A DNA stretch of 64,000 bases from contig JAQSWY010000003.1 of NCBI GenBank assembly GCA_029266425.1, positions 103,071 to 167,070 of the forward strand, in the 5' to 3' direction. A program made the translations under genes and the position numbers. Source of the stretch: Xanthobacteraceae bacterium (GTDB lineage: Bacteria; Pseudomonadota; Alphaproteobacteria; Rhizobiales; Xanthobacteraceae). The notes beneath the pieces are model-generated. The model was not told the DNA's origin. It worked only from the letters and a program-made list of their open reading frames with translations, and did no database searches. How positions within the stretch are numbered: the stretch's first letter is position 1; each line of letters begins with the position of its first letter. Positions 54,071 to 64,000 of this stretch are shown piece after piece.

Positions 54071-55268
54071 TTCCCTTCAAGGGAGGGACCCTTGAGGTTG
54101 CTGCCCACGACCTTCCGCTGTCTCCAGAAAGTGCCTTCACCAGCATCTCCATGCTGGCAAGGTTATGCACGGGGCGGAAATCGTCGACATTGGGCAGCAT
54201 CGCCTTCACCCCGGCGGCGCGCGGCTCGAAGCCCTCATAGCGCAGCAGCGGGTTCAGCCAGATCAGCCGCCGGCAGGAGCGATGCAGCCGATCCATCTCG
54301 AACGCGAGATGCGTGCCCGCCTCGCGCTCCAGCCCGTCGGTGATGAGCAGCACGATCGCCCCCTGCCCCAGCACCCGGCGCGACCAGTAGCGGTTGAAGG
54401 CGTGCAGCGAGGAGGCGATGCGGGTGCCGCCGGACCAGTCCTTCGCCGTGTCGCCGGCGAGCGCCAGCGCCTCGTCGGGATCGCGATGCGACAGCGCGCG
54501 CGAGACATTGGTGAGCCGCGTCCCAAACAGGAAGGTCGAGACACCTCGCCGCTGCGCCATGAGCGCGTGCAGGAAGTGCAGCACGACGCGCGAATAATCC
54601 GCCATCGAGCCGGATATATCGAGCAGCGCCACCAGCGGCGGGCGCCGCTCGCCTGGCCCGCGGCGGTGCAGGTCGATCAGTTCGCCGCCGCTGCGCAGGC
54701 TCGCTCGCAGCGTGGCACGCAGGTCGAGCCGCTGGCCAGAACGATCGGCGACGAGCCGGCGCGTGGCGACGCGATCGTCCGGCAGCCGCAGCAGTGCGAT
54801 GCGCCGGCGCGCCTCATTGATCTCCTCCGCGCTCATCTGCGCGAAGTCCTTGGCGCGGAACACCTCTTCGGTGGAGACGGCGAGCCGGGCTTCCACCTCG
54901 ATGCGCGGCTTCTCCTCGGTGCGGCGCTCGCCGACGCCCGAGAAGAACGCATCCTCCACCCGCTTCAGCGGCGGCGGCCCTTTGCGCTCCGGCCGCGCCG
55001 GAGCGTTGGGCGAGAGCATGGCAAGCATCTTCTCCAGCATCTGGCGCTTGCGCCAGAACACCCGGAACGCCTGATCGAAGACGAGGTGATGCTCGCGCCG
55101 CGTCACGAAGACCGCGTGCAGCGTCCAGTAGAAATCCTCGCGCCGGCCGATGCCGGCGGTCTCCACCGCACGGATCGCGTCGAGCACCACGCCCGGCCCG
55201 ACCGGCAGCCCGGCGGCGCGCAAGGCACGGCCGAAATAGGCGATGTTGTCGGGAAGGCGGCCTTCCAT
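54060..55268 (-). CDS. VWA domain protein, CoxE family
   Basis: A 402-residue CoxE-like maturation protein with a von Willebrand A fold: the MIDAS motif is ALLDISGSMADYSRV (D-x-S-x-S) at about residue 218, followed by TFLFGTRLTNVSRAL and a Thr/Asp pair in LLITDGLEREAGTHL. It works with the MoxR ATPase to activate the molybdenum hydroxylase. ATG 55268 has GAGG upstream. It is separated from the MoxR gene by a family-2 repeat. Confidence 0.9.
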   Translation of the reverse strand: MEGRLPDNIAYFGRALRAAGLPVGPGVVLDAIRAVETAGIGRREDFYWTLHAVFVTRREHHLVFDQAFRVFWRKRQMLEKMLAMLSPNAPARPERKGPPPLKRVEDAFFSGVGERRTEEKPRIEVEARLAVSTEEVFRAKDFAQMSAEEINEARRRIALLRLPDDRVATRRLVADRSGQRLDLRATLRASLRSGGELIDLHRRGPGERRPPLVALLDISGSMADYSRVVLHFLHALMAQRRGVSTFLFGTRLTNVSRALSHRDPDEALALAGDTAKDWSGGTRIASSLHAFNRYWSRRVLGQGAIVLLITDGLEREAGTHLAFEMDRLHRSCRRLIWLNPLLRYEGFEPRAAGVKAMLPNVDDFRPVHNLASMEMLVKALSGDSGRSWAATSRVPPLKGTSS

Positions 55269-55290
55269 CGCCGCCACCTCAAAGAAACGC

Positions 55291-55370
55291 AGTCGTCCCC
55301 GGCCTTGTGCCGGGAATCCACGGCTTCATGCAGCCGTGGATGGCCGGGACAAGCCCGGCCGTGACCGCCG
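55291..55370. repeat. Palindromic intergenic repeat, family 2
   Basis: GTCGTCCCCGGCCTTGTGCCGGGAATCC...GGGACAAGCCCGGCCGTGACC in the gap between the MoxR and VWA genes. Confidence 0.7.
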
Positions 55371-55385
55371 TGAGAAGGTCTACTG

Positions 55386-56315
55386 TCACCCCATCGCCTT
55401 CACCGCCATGCGGGCGTCCTGGATCAGCGCCTCGATCCGGCCGGCATCGGTCTTGGCGATATCGTCCTGGTACTTCAGCAGGACGCCGAGCGTGTCGCCG
55501 ACCACGGCCGGGTCGAGCGCGGCGGCGTCGAGCTCGACCAGCGCGGAGGCCCAGTCCAGCGTCTCGGCGACGCCCGGCGCCTTGAACAGGTCCTCGCGGC
55601 GGATCGCCTGCACGAAGCCGACGACCTCCCGTGACAGGCGCTTCGGCGCGTCCGGCAGCCGCGCCCGCAGGATCGCCAGTTCCCGTGCTGCGTTCGGATA
55701 GTCGACCCAGTGATAAAGGCAGCGGCGCTTCAGCGCGTCATGCACCTCGCGGGTGCGGTTCGAGGTGACGACGACGATCGGCGGATGCTCGGCCCGCACC
55801 GTGCCCAGCTCGGGCACCGTCACCTGGAAATCCGACAGCACTTCGAGCAGGAAGGCCTCGAACGCCTCGTCGGTGCGGTCGAGCTCGTCGACCAGCAGCA
55901 CCGGCGCCCCGCCGGGATCGGGCTCCAGCGCCTGCAAGAGCGGACGGCGGATCAGATAGCGCTCGGAGAACACGTCCTCGACCAACCGGTCGCGGTCGAC
56001 CGAGCCGGCGGCCTCGCTGGCACGGATGGCGATCATCTGCGCCGCATAGTTCCATTCATAGACCGCGGAGGAGAGGTCGAGCCCCTCATAGCATTGCAGC
56101 CGGATCAGCCGCCGGCCGAGCGCACCGGCCAGCACCTTGGCGATCTCGGTCTTGCCGACCCCGGCCTCGCCCTCGAGGAAGAGCGGCCGGCCCATCCGCA
56201 GCGCGAGGAACACCACGGTCGCCAGCGCCCGGTCGGCGACATAGCCGCCGGATTGGAGCAGTGCCAGCGTGGCGTCGATGGATGCGGGAAGACCGGGATC
56301 ACGTTGGCCGGGCAT
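55386..56315 (-). CDS. MoxR-family AAA+ ATPase, CoxD type
   Basis: A 309-residue AAA+ protein: Walker A LEGEAGVGKTEIAKVL, Walker B VLLVDELDRTDEAFEAFLLE, sensor 1 IVVVTSNRTREVHDALKRRC and the lid LPDAPKRLSREVVGFVQAIR. CoxD-type MoxR proteins help assemble the sulfurated molybdenum site of CODH-like enzymes. GAGGAG lies before ATG 56315. The partner VWA gene is directly downstream. Confidence 0.93.
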   Translation of the reverse strand: MPGQRDPGLPASIDATLALLQSGGYVADRALATVVFLALRMGRPLFLEGEAGVGKTEIAKVLAGALGRRLIRLQCYEGLDLSSAVYEWNYAAQMIAIRASEAAGSVDRDRLVEDVFSERYLIRRPLLQALEPDPGGAPVLLVDELDRTDEAFEAFLLEVLSDFQVTVPELGTVRAEHPPIVVVTSNRTREVHDALKRRCLYHWVDYPNAARELAILRARLPDAPKRLSREVVGFVQAIRREDLFKAPGVAETLDWASALVELDAAALDPAVVGDTLGVLLKYQDDIAKTDAGRIEALIQDARMAVKAMG

Positions 56316-56384
56316 GGGTTACTCCTCGGCCTGCGGTTTTCCCATGCTTGGGTGGGAACGGGCAAGAAGGGCGTTCTGCTTCAG

Positions 56385-56424
56385 CATCCTTCGAGGCCGC
56401 CTGCGGCGGCACCTCAGGATGAGG
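56385..56424. repeat. Single REP palindrome, family 1
   Basis: CATCCTTCGAGGCCGCC...CACCTCAGGATGAGG. It shares a 352-base gap with the family-2 repeat at 56481-56567; no gene is seen there. Confidence 0.75.
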
Positions 56425-56480
56425 TTGCTCTAAAAGAACCACATCATTCCGAGAGTCGGACTCGTAGTGCGCCCAATGAC

Positions 56481-56567
56481 CCGTCATCCCCGGGCTTGTC
56501 CCGGGGATCCACGTCCGTGACAAAGATCAACCGTGGATGGCCGGGACGAGCCCGGCCATGACGGCGG
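56481..56567. repeat. Palindromic intergenic repeat, family 2
   Basis: CCGTCATCCCCGGGCTTGTCC...GGGACGAGCCCGGCCATGACGG, one of the best preserved copies in the window, between the FAD-subunit and MoxR genes. Confidence 0.8.
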
Positions 56568-56667
56568 AAATGGCCCGTTTCATCTGGCACCACCGAATTA
56601 CGGGTCAGGCTCTGAGGTGCACGCAAAGCGGCCTCGACGGATGTTCAAGCCGTGCTCCAGCTCCATT

Positions 56668-57471
56668 TTATTCCGCCGCCTTGTCCACTGCGCGCTTCGC
56701 CATGACGCCGACGAGATGCGAGCGATAGGCGCCGCTGCCATGGATGTCGGCGATCATGTCCTCGGCCGGCGGGGTCGGCACGCCGTCCAGCGACTTGGCG
56801 GCGAAGCGCTTCTTCAGCGCCTCCTCGGCCGCGTGCCAGCGGAACACGCCACTCTGCGAAGCCCCGGTCACCGCAACGCGGATATCCGCGGTGCGCCGCG
56901 CCACGAACACGCCGACCAAGGCATAGCGCGAGGCCGGATTCGGGAACTTCTCGTAAGCCGCCTTGCGCACCGCCGGGAAGGCGAAGCGGGTGATGATCTC
57001 CCCGGGCTCCAGCGCCGTCTCGAACAGGCCGAGGAAGAAATCATCGGCCTCGATGCGCCGCTGATTGGTGATGATGGTGGCACCCAGCCCGAGGCAGGCG
57101 GCGGGATAGTCGGCGGACGGGTCGTTATTGGCGACCGAGCCCCCGATCGTGCCGCGATTGCGCACCGCGGGATCGCCGATCAGCGAAGCGAGATAGGCGA
57201 GCGCCGGCACCGCCTCCTTGACGACGGGCGAGGCCGCGACCTCGGCATGGCGGGTCATGGCGCCGATGGACAGCGTGCGCCCCGACAGGGTGATGCCAGA
57301 GAGCTCCGGCAGTCCCCCGAGATCGATGAGATCGCCCGGGCTGGCGAGGCGCAGCTTCAGAGTCGGAATCAGCGTATGGCCACCGGCGAGCAGCTTGCCG
57401 TCCTCGACGGAAGCGAGCAGCGAAGCGGCTTTGCGCAAGGATGACGGGCGGTGATAATTGAAGGCGAACAT
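56668..57471 (-). CDS. Molybdenum hydroxylase FAD subunit (CoxM type)
   Basis: A 267-residue medium subunit that passes electrons from the 2Fe-2S subunit to FAD. The two FAD motifs are LLAGGHTLIPTLKLRL (about 27-42) and GTIGGSVANNDPSADYPAA (about 110-128). Length is about 20 residues shorter than classical CoxM. AGGGGA precedes ATG 57471. It follows the large-subunit gene. Confidence 0.93.
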   Translation of the reverse strand: MFAFNYHRPSSLRKAASLLASVEDGKLLAGGHTLIPTLKLRLASPGDLIDLGGLPELSGITLSGRTLSIGAMTRHAEVAASPVVKEAVPALAYLASLIGDPAVRNRGTIGGSVANNDPSADYPAACLGLGATIITNQRRIEADDFFLGLFETALEPGEIITRFAFPAVRKAAYEKFPNPASRYALVGVFVARRTADIRVAVTGASQSGVFRWHAAEEALKKRFAAKSLDGVPTPPAEDMIADIHGSGAYRSHLVGVMAKRAVDKAAE

Positions 57472-57495
57472 GGGAAGTCCCCTTGTTAGCTACCT

Positions 57496-57586
57496 CCCTC
57501 ATGCCCCGGCTTGACGCGGGCACCCAGACCACGACCACCGTGTGAGCGGCTCGGCTGGATCCCCGGGTCACGCCCGGGGATGAGGG
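57496..57586. repeat. Palindromic intergenic repeat, family 2 (worn)
   Basis: CCTCATGCCCCGGCTTGACGC...GATCCCCGGGTCACGCCCGGGGATGAGGG in the gap between the large and FAD subunit genes. Confidence 0.65.
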
Positions 57587-57604
57587 TGTAAAGGTTGATC
57601 TTGC

Positions 57605-59974
57605 TCACTCCGCAGCCTGCTTTGCGGGACCCGTCTTCTGCACCGCCTGCCACACCGCGGACGGCGTCGCCGGCATCGGCACCGCTTCGGTGCCCAGCGC
57701 GTCGGTGATGGCGTTGATCACCGCCGCCGGCGCCGCGATGGCACCCGCCTCGCCGCAGCCCTTGATGCCGAGCGGATTGGACGGACACCGCGTCTCGGTG
57801 AAGGCCATCTTGAAGCTCGGCAGGTCGTCGGCTCGCGGCATGGTGTAGTCCATGTACGAGCCGGTCATGAGCTGGCCGTCCTTGTCATAGGTCGCGACTT
57901 CGAGCAGCGCCTGGCCGACGCCCTGCGCGATGCCGCCATGGACTTGGCCCTCGACGATCATCGGATTGATGACCACGCCGAAATCATCCACCGCCGTCCA
58001 GTTGGCGATGGTGGTCTTGCCGGTGTCGGGATCGATCTCGACCTCGCAGATGTGGGTGCCGGCCGGGAAGGTGAAGTTGGTCGGGTCGTAGAACGCCCCT
58101 TCCTTCAGCCCCGGCTCGATCTCCGAAGTGGGGAATTTGTGCGCGACGTAGGCGTTGAGCGCCACGGAGGCGAAGTCGATCGAGCGATCTGTGCCCGCCA
58201 CGGTGAACTTGCCGTCGGCAAATTCGACGTCGCCTTCCGCCGCCTCGAGAATGTGTGCGGCGATCTTCTTGGCCTTGGCCTCGACCTTGTCGAGCGCCTT
58301 GACGATCGCGGACATGCCGACCGCGCCGGAGCGCGAGCCATAGGTGCCCATGCCGAACTGCACCTTGTCGGTGTCACCATGGACCACCACGACATTCTCG
58401 ATTGGAATCCCCAGGCGCGAGGAGACGAGTTGGGCGAATGTCGTCTCGTGGCCTTGGCCGTGGCTGTGCGAGCCGGTGAGCACCTCGACATTGCCGGTCG
58501 GGTTGACCCGCACCTCGGCGCTTTCCCACAGCCCGACGCCGGCGCCGAGCGAGCCGACCGCTTGCGAGGGGGCGATGCCGCAGGCCTCGATGTAGCAGCT
58601 ATAGCCGAGCCCGCGCAGCTTGCCGCGCCGTGCCGCCTCGCGCCGGCGCTTGCCGAAGCCCTTCACGTCGGCGATCTCCATCGCCTTGTCGAGCGAGGCG
58701 CGATAGTTGCCGGCGTCATAGGTCATGATGACCGGCGTGGTGTGCGGGAACTTCTTGACGAAGTTGCGCTTGCGGAAGTCCGCCGGATCGATGCTCATCT
58801 CGCGCGCCGCGACCTCGGCGAGGCGCTCGACCACGAAGGTCGCCTCCGGACGACCGGCGCCGCGATAGGCATCGACCGGCGTCGTCGTAGTGTAGACCGC
58901 ATCGACCTCGCAATAGATCGCCGGAATGTCGTACTGCCCGGAGAGCAGCGTCGCATAGAGATAGGTCGGGACCGAGGAGGCGAAGGTCGACAGATACGCG
59001 CCCATATTGGCCTTGGTCGCGACCTTGAGGCCGAGGATCTTGCCCTTCTCGTCGAGCGCCATCTCGGCGCGGGTGACGTGGTCGCGGCCATGCGCGTCGG
59101 AGAGGAACGCTTCCGAGCGGTCGGAGGTCCATTTCACCGGCCTGCCGACCCGTTTCGAGGCCCAGGCGCACACCGTCTCCTCGGCATAGATGAAGATCTT
59201 CGAGCCGAAGCCGCCGCCGACGTCCGGCGCGATCACCCTCAGCTTGTGCTCGGGCGCGATGCCGACAAAGGCCGAGAGCACGAGGCGGGCGACGTGGGGG
59301 TTCTGGCTGGTGGTCCACAGCGTGAAGGCGTCATTGCCGGAATCATAGTCGCCGATCGCCGCCCGGGGCTCCATCGCATTCGGCACCAGGCGCTGATTGA
59401 CGATGTTGAGCTTCGTCACGTGGTGGGCGCGCGAGAACGCCGTCTCGGTGGCCGCCTTGTCGCCGAGATGCCAGGCGAAGGCGGTGTTGCCTGGTATCTC
59501 GTCATGCACCAGCCCCGTCTTGGGATATTGCGCGGTGGCGAGATCGGCTACGGCGGGCAGCACCTCGTAATCGACCTCGATGGCGCTCGCGGCGTCCTTC
59601 GCCTGGTCGAGCGTCTCGGCGATCACGACGGCGACATGGTCGCCGACATAGCGCACCTTCTCCTTCGCCAAGGCCGGGTGCGAGCCCATCTTCATCGGGC
59701 TGCCGTCCTTGGAATGGATCATCCAGCCGCAGATCAGGTCGCCGATCTTGTCCTCGGCAAGGTCCTTGCCGGTGAGGATGGCCACAACGCCGGGCATCGC
59801 CGACGCGTCGCCCGTGTCGATCTTCCGGATGCGGGCATGGGCATGTGGCGAGCGCAGGAAATAGGCATGCGCCTGTCCGGGGCGGCTGATGTCGTCGGTG
59901 TACTGGCCCTTGCCGGTGATGAAGCGGTGATCTTCCTTGCGGCGCACCGCCTCGCCGATCCTGGTGACGGTCAT
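57605..59974 (-). CDS. Molybdenum hydroxylase large subunit, form II CoxL-like
   Basis: The 789-residue catalytic subunit of the xanthine oxidase family carries molybdopterin cytosine dinucleotide. The active-site loop reads AYRGAGR (residues 369-375, bases 58850-58870), the form II signature; true CO dehydrogenases (form I) have a Cys here (AYRCSFR). The catalytic Glu is in [10 protein letters not shown] near the C-terminus. Other cofactor segments are [17 protein letters not shown] and [15 protein letters not shown]. Subunit order S-L-M is also that of form II. The substrate is not CO with any certainty; an aldehyde or aromatic N-heterocycle is possible. Confidence 0.93.
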   Translation of the reverse strand: MTVTRIGEAVRRKEDHRFITGKGQYTDDISRPGQAHAYFLRSPHAHARIRKIDTGDASAMPGVVAILTGKDLAEDKIGDLICGWMIHSKDGSPMKMGSHPALAKEKVRYVGDHVAVVIAETLDQAKDAASAIEVDYEVLPAVADLATAQYPKTGLVHDEIPGNTAFAWHLGDKAATETAFSRAHHVTKLNIVNQRLVPNAMEPRAAIGDYDSGNDAFTLWTTSQNPHVARLVLSAFVGIAPEHKLRVIAPDVGGGFGSKIFIYAEETVCAWASKRVGRPVKWTSDRSEAFLSDAHGRDHVTRAEMALDEKGKILGLKVATKANMGAYLSTFASSVPTYLYATLLSGQYDIPAIYCEVDAVYTTTTPVDAYRGAGRPEATFVVERLAEVAAREMSIDPADFRKRNFVKKFPHTTPVIMTYDAGNYRASLDKAMEIADVKGFGKRRREAARRGKLRGLGYSCYIEACGIAPSQAVGSLGAGVGLWESAEVRVNPTGNVEVLTGSHSHGQGHETTFAQLVSSRLGIPIENVVVVHGDTDKVQFGMGTYGSRSGAVGMSAIVKALDKVEAKAKKIAAHILEAAEGDVEFADGKFTVAGTDRSIDFASVALNAYVAHKFPTSEIEPGLKEGAFYDPTNFTFPAGTHICEVEIDPDTGKTTIANWTAVDDFGVVINPMIVEGQVHGGIAQGVGQALLEVATYDKDGQLMTGSYMDYTMPRADDLPSFKMAFTETRCPSNPLGIKGCGEAGAIAAPAAVINAITDALGTEAVPMPATPSAVWQAVQKTGPAKQAAE

Positions 59975-60018
59975 TGGCGTTTCTCCCGGGCTCTAGGCCG
60001 CGCTTGTTCTTTGAACTT

Positions 60019-60120
60019 CCCTCATCCCCGGACTTGATCCGGGGATTTAGCCTGGCCGCGAGTGCCCGCGTTCGAAGTCTGGGTGGCCGGGTTGATCCCC
60101 GGATCAGGTCCGGGGACCGC
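60019..60120. repeat. Palindromic intergenic repeat, family 2 (worn)
   Basis: CCCTCATCCCCGGACTTGATCC...GATCCCCGGATCAGGTCCGGGG between the small- and large-subunit genes. Confidence 0.65.
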
Positions 60121-60146
60121 CACGAGGGCCGCTTGAGTGGCGAGGA

Positions 60147-60641
<495 letters not shown>

Positions 60642-60931
60642 CGGTTTCCTCCTGGCGGGAGCCTTATGGCCCTCCTTCGGCCGTCGGGACGCGAGATTCG
60701 CGCCGTCGGGCCGCTCGTTCCGGGGCTTTTCGCCCGCTTTTTCATTGTTCCAGTGTGAAACCTGTTCGGAACGCCGGTCAAGCGCTCCGATCGCAACGGA
60801 AGGGATAAATTTTTCCGAGTGGCGCCGGACTTCAGCCCTTTTTCTTGCGATTCCCGGCCATTGGCGACGATGCAGCGCAGTAAATGCTTCGGCACCGCAG
60901 CAGATACTGTGGGATACTTTGTGCCAGCGCA

Positions 60932-61402
60932 TCAGGCCGCGGCGACCGAGCCCTCTTCCCCTGCCGCCTTGGCGAAGTTCGCGAAGAACTCGTCGGCGAG
61001 CTTCTTCGCCGTTCCGGCGACGAGGCGCTGGCCGATCTGCGCCAGCTTGCCGCCGATCTGCGCCTCCGCCTCATAATACAGGCTGGTGCCGCCGGCCTCC
61101 GTCGGCTCGAGGCGCACCACCGCGCCGCCCTTGGCGAAGCCGGCAATGCCGCCATCTCCTTGCCCGGAAATGCGGTATCCCTCCGGCGGACTGAGATCGG
61201 AAAGCGTCACATTGCCCTTGAAACGCGCCTTCACCGGACCGACCTTGGCGACCGCCACCGCGCGGAATTCGGTGTCGGAGAGCTTCTCAAGCTCCTCGCA
61301 GCCGGGAATGCAGCGCTTCAGCATCTCGGGATCGTTCAGCGCCGCCCACACCCGCTCGCGCGGGACCGGCAGTTCGTAGGTGCCGTTCATCTCCAAGGCC
61401 AT
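60932..61402 (-). CDS. CoxG-type SRPBCC family protein
   Basis: A 156-residue CoxG domain (start-like fold): [50 protein letters not shown] and [20 protein letters not shown]. CoxG proteins anchor or assist assembly of CODH-like enzymes; here the C-terminal membrane helix of true CoxG is missing. GGAGGG lies before ATG 61402. A 290-base gap to the CoxS gene shows no gene. Confidence 0.92.
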   Translation of the reverse strand: MALEMNGTYELPVPRERVWAALNDPEMLKRCIPGCEELEKLSDTEFRAVAVAKVGPVKARFKGNVTLSDLSPPEGYRISGQGDGGIAGFAKGGAVVRLEPTEAGGTSLYYEAEAQIGGKLAQIGQRLVAGTAKKLADEFFANFAKAAGEEGSVAAA

Positions 61403-61522
61403 GTGGTTCCCTCCAGCTCTGTTTCCGGCGGCGAGCCGCCTCAACGCGCTCTCGGGCCAGCTTCCGCTCATCATAGACGCGGGAGCCCGGGCTTCGTCCA
61501 GCCCGGCCGGCGAAATGCGGGA

Positions 61523-62023
61523 TCAGAGCACACGGAAGCCGCGCCCGACATAGATCAGGCCTGGCCCCTCATGACCGAGCGCGATCGCCTCAACCCGCCC
61601 GACCAGCACGTCGTGCGTGGCGATCGTGCGCATTTCGACGAGGCGGCATTCGAAGCTTGCCAGCGCTCCGGCAAGGCACGGCACGCCGAGCCGGCCCTCA
61701 TGCCAGTCGCCGACCCCGAAACGCTCCTCGCCGCTGAGGGCGAGCCGTCCGCCGAAGGCCTGCGCCACCGGCTCGTGTTCGCCGCGCAGCGTATTGACCG
61801 CGAACACCCCGCTTGCCCGGAACGCCGCGGCCGAGCGGATGCGCCGGTTGAGGCAGACGAGCAGCGTCGGCGGTGCGTCGGACACCGAGACCACCGCGGT
61901 GGCGGTGAAGCCGGCGCGGCCGTCGCCGCCCTGCGTCGTCACCACATGGACGGCGCTGGCGAGACGGCTCATCGCCTCGCGATAGAGCCCGGCCTCGGGC
62001 TTGGCATCGGTCACGCTGTCCAC
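61523..62023 (-). CDS. Flavin reductase-like protein (HpaC/FMN-binding split barrel)
   Basis: A 166-residue flavin-binding protein: LASAVHVVTTQGGDGRAGFT, TATAVVSVSDAPPTLLVCLN, FAVNTLRGEHEPVAQAFGG and THDVLVGRVEAIAL are the normal flavin_reduct pattern. It supplies reduced FMN to a monooxygenase or acts on its own. GTG 62023 is the likely start. It lies upstream of the coxG gene on the same strand with 120 bases between; a link with the hydroxylase is only positional. Confidence 0.88.
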   Translation of the reverse strand: MDSVTDAKPEAGLYREAMSRLASAVHVVTTQGGDGRAGFTATAVVSVSDAPPTLLVCLNRRIRSAAAFRASGVFAVNTLRGEHEPVAQAFGGRLALSGEERFGVGDWHEGRLGVPCLAGALASFECRLVEMRTIATHDVLVGRVEAIALGHEGPGLIYVGRGFRVL

Positions 62024-62313
62024 TTGAATCTATCCACCTGGCTCCGATCGAGAGCAGCCAGGCTTGCATAGCGCGTGCCGTCGTCCCGCAAAACCACGCA
62101 AGTAGGAACGATCTTTCGGCGCATGGTATTATAATGACGACATATCACCGCTATCGATCCTTTGCATTTCGTCTTTCGATCGAATTGTATCCGTACGCAG
62201 GCCACGCTAAGACTCGCAGGCAACGCCTATGTCTCGGTCACGAACACAATATGGGCATCAGCCCGGCGTGACGGAACGGCTTTGCAACCGGCCGAGGGGA
62301 GCCGATAACAAAA
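62024..62313. other. Divergent gap before the liv operon
   Basis: 290 bases, AT-rich in its middle (62120-62200), between the flavin reductase gene and livH. It probably holds both promoters, but no operator or convincing -35/-10 pair was seen. Confidence 0.3.
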
Positions 62314-63231
62314 ATGGAAGTCTTTGTTCAGCAGCTCATCAATGGGCTGACTCTCGGGTCTATCTACGGCCTCATCGCCATCGGCTACACCATGGTGTTC
62401 GGTATCATCGGCATGGTGAACTTCGCCCATGGCGACGTCTTCATGGTGGCGACCTTCATCTCGCTGATCTGCTTCCTGCTGCTGACCACGGTGCTCGGCA
62501 TCACCTCCATCTTCCTGGCGCTGGCGATCGTCCTGGTGGTGGCGATGTTCTTCACCTCGCTCACCAGTTGGGCCATCGAGCGCGTCGCCTATCGACCGCT
62601 GCGCGGTTCGTTCCGCCTGGCGCCGATGATCTCGGCGATCGGCATGTCGATCTTCCTGGCGAACTTCGTGCAGGTGGCGCAGGGCCCGCGCAACAAGCCG
62701 GTGCCGCCCATGGTCACCGACGTGATCGTGCTGATGGACAGCGGCAGCTACCAGGTCACGCTGGCGTGGAAGCAGGTCATCATCATGGTGATAACCACGC
62801 TCCTGCTGGCCGGCTTCTGGTATCTCGTGCAGAAGACCTCGCTCGGCCGGGCCCAGCGCGCCTGCGAGCAGGACCGCAAGATGGCGGCGCTGCTCGGCAT
62901 CAATGTCGACCACACCATCTCGCTCACCTTCGTCATCGGCGCCGCGCTCGCGGCCGTCGCCGGGGTGATGTACCTGATGTATTATGGCGTCGCGAACTTC
63001 GCCGACGGTTTCGTGCCGGGCGTGAAGGCCTTCACGGCGGCGGTGCTGGGCGGCATCGGCTCGCTGCCGGGCGCGGTGCTCGGCGGGCTGCTCATCGGCC
63101 TCATCGAGACCTTTTGGTCGGCCTATTTCTCTATCGAGTACAAGGACGTGGCCGCCTTCTCCATCCTCGCCATCACCCTCATCTTCCTGCCGCAGGGCCT
63201 GCTCGGCCGGCCGGAAGTCGAGAAGGTGTGA
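62314..63231 (+). CDS. livH: Branched-chain amino-acid ABC transporter permease LivH
   Basis: A 305-residue inner-membrane permease with eight hydrophobic segments. LivH features: VQQLINGLTLGSIYGLIAIG, YTMVFGIIGMVNFAHGDVFM (family signature), AYRPLRGSFRLAPMISAIG and FVPGVKAFTAAVLGGIGS. The liv-type binding protein is expected after the window or elsewhere. livM starts 12 bases after the stop. Confidence 0.95.
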   Translation: MEVFVQQLINGLTLGSIYGLIAIGYTMVFGIIGMVNFAHGDVFMVATFISLICFLLLTTVLGITSIFLALAIVLVVAMFFTSLTSWAIERVAYRPLRGSFRLAPMISAIGMSIFLANFVQVAQGPRNKPVPPMVTDVIVLMDSGSYQVTLAWKQVIIMVITTLLLAGFWYLVQKTSLGRAQRACEQDRKMAALLGINVDHTISLTFVIGAALAAVAGVMYLMYYGVANFADGFVPGVKAFTAAVLGGIGSLPGAVLGGLLIGLIETFWSAYFSIEYKDVAAFSILAITLIFLPQGLLGRPEVEKV

Positions 63232-63242
63232 GGTAGGCTCCC

Positions 63243-64000
63243 ATGGCGCTTCAGACCGTCGATGTCGCGCCTGCCACCGCGCAGGCTTCAACCGCCTCTC
63301 ATTCCCTCCTCGGGCACGCCCTGAAGGACGCCTTCATCACCGGCCTGATCGCGCTCGGCCTGCTCGGCCCGCTGATCGGCTTCCTCACCGTGGTGCACGA
63401 CAGCGGCACCGGCAGCGCGCTCGGCCTCGCCTACCGGCCGCTCGAACTCGCCGTTATGGTCGGCATCATCTTCGTCGGCCGGCTGCTGCTGAACCTCACC
63501 GTCTGGTCGCCCAATCGCGTCTCCAAGCCGAAGTCCGGACCCGGTGCGCTCGGCCGCGCCGCCCTTGCCGCCGGGCCGGCGCTGAAGCCGGCGCTGCTCG
63601 CCTTCGCCATCGCCTTCCCGGTGATCGCCGCCTACATGAGCGGCAGTCTCAACCAGGCGCGCTATCTGATCGACCTCGGCATCCTGATCCTCACTTATGT
63701 GATGCTCGGCTGGGGCCTGAACATCGTGGTCGGCCTCGCCGGCCTGCTCGACCTCGGCTATGTCGCCTTCTACGCCGTCGGCGCCTACACCTACGCGCTG
63801 CTCGCCACCTCGGCCCCGATCAACGACTTCTTCGCCGGCGTCTTCGGCGAAACCTTCTGGGCCAATTGGGCGTTCTGGATCTGCCTGCCGATGGCCGGCC
63901 TGTTCGCCGGGCTGTGGGGGGTGATCCTCGGCTTCCCGGTGCTGCGGCTGCGCGGCGACTATCTCGCCATCGTCACGCTGGCCTTCGGCGAGATCATCCG
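63243..64000 (+). CDS. livM: Branched-chain amino-acid ABC transporter permease LivM, cut by window end
   Basis: The frame starts at ATG 63243 and is open at base 64000 (252 codons). After an N-terminal region with several membrane helices, the LivM signature is [40 protein letters not shown] and [18 protein letters not shown]. The long N-terminal extension before it is common in alphaproteobacterial LivM. The C-terminal third lies outside the window. Confidence 0.92.
   Translation, partial: MALQTVDVAPATAQASTASHSLLGHALKDAFITGLIALGLLGPLIGFLTVVHDSGTGSALGLAYRPLELAVMVGIIFVGRLLLNLTVWSPNRVSKPKSGPGALGRAALAAGPALKPALLAFAIAFPVIAAYMSGSLNQARYLIDLGILILTYVMLGWGLNIVVGLAGLLDLGYVAFYAVGAYTYALLATSAPINDFFAGVFGETFWANWAFWICLPMAGLFAGLWGVILGFPVLRLRGDYLAIVTLAFGEII

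Noticed and set aside
57605..59974. True aerobic CO dehydrogenase (form I CoxL)
   Set aside because: The active-site loop is AYRGAGR without the Cys of form I, and the gene order is S-L-M rather than M-S-L.

Overview
The window is high-GC DNA from an alphaproteobacterium, most likely Hyphomicrobiales and possibly Xanthobacteraceae. This is inferred from gene families (ExoD, Usg, DUF930, an Anbu locus, form II CoxSLM genes, many peptide/TRAP/Liv-type transporters) and from abundant REP-like palindromes. It looks chromosomal: housekeeping genes (groES-groEL, fhs, gpt, a tRNA-Leu) sit among catabolic and transport clusters. No phage, CRISPR array or insertion sequence was seen.

Layout. (1) 1-15.3 kb is a coherent catabolic region: a GntR/FCD regulator, an SMP-30-type lactonase, a five-component peptide/opine-type ABC importer, an RraA-like aldolase, a trimethylamine-dehydrogenase-like flavoprotein, a RidA protein, a D-serine-dehydratase-like PLP enzyme, a SelA-like PLP enzyme and a uronate-dehydrogenase-like protein. 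Similar operator-like motifs (TTGTMAGACGA type) occur in its main control regions. I infer a pathway for an amino or N-substituted sugar acid; the substrate is unknown. (2) 15.3-19.9 kb has a possible gene remnant, tRNA-Leu(TAA), fhs, gpt, a small hypothetical gene and a CinA-type protein. (3) 20.1-26.3 kb is an Anbu (proteasome-like) locus with a circularly permuted ATP-grasp, alpha-E and transglutaminase proteins, interrupted by a LysE exporter and a DUF930 protein. (4) 26.3-31.1 kb has a 23-residue membrane peptide, an SDR, ExoD, Usg and groES-groEL with a CIRCE-like operator. The 3' end of groEL is followed by 80-bp tandem repeats.

(5) 31.5-33.2 kb has a slipin gene interrupted by an in-frame TAG, preceded on the same strand by two degenerate tRNA-like sequences. 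This resembles a decayed RNA-repair type operon. (6) 33.4-37.1 kb is a TetR-controlled HlyD/ABC-2 efflux operon. (7) 37.3-46.7 kb has a small secreted protein, a ferric-iron SBP and permease without an ATPase, an esterase-like phytase-family protein and a complete TRAP transporter. (8) 46.8-50.1 kb has a HerA-like ATPase, a DUF488 protein and an MFS transporter.

(9) 50.2-62.0 kb is a molybdenum hydroxylase cluster of the form II CODH-like type. It holds coxG-S-L-M, the MoxR and VWA maturation proteins, XdhC halves and a MocA-like cytidylyltransferase, with a flavin reductase upstream. It is split by a KamA/EpmB-like radical SAM gene on the other strand, and several intergenic gaps carry palindromic repeats. 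(10) 62.3-64 kb starts a branched-chain amino-acid (Liv) ABC operon that runs off the window end.
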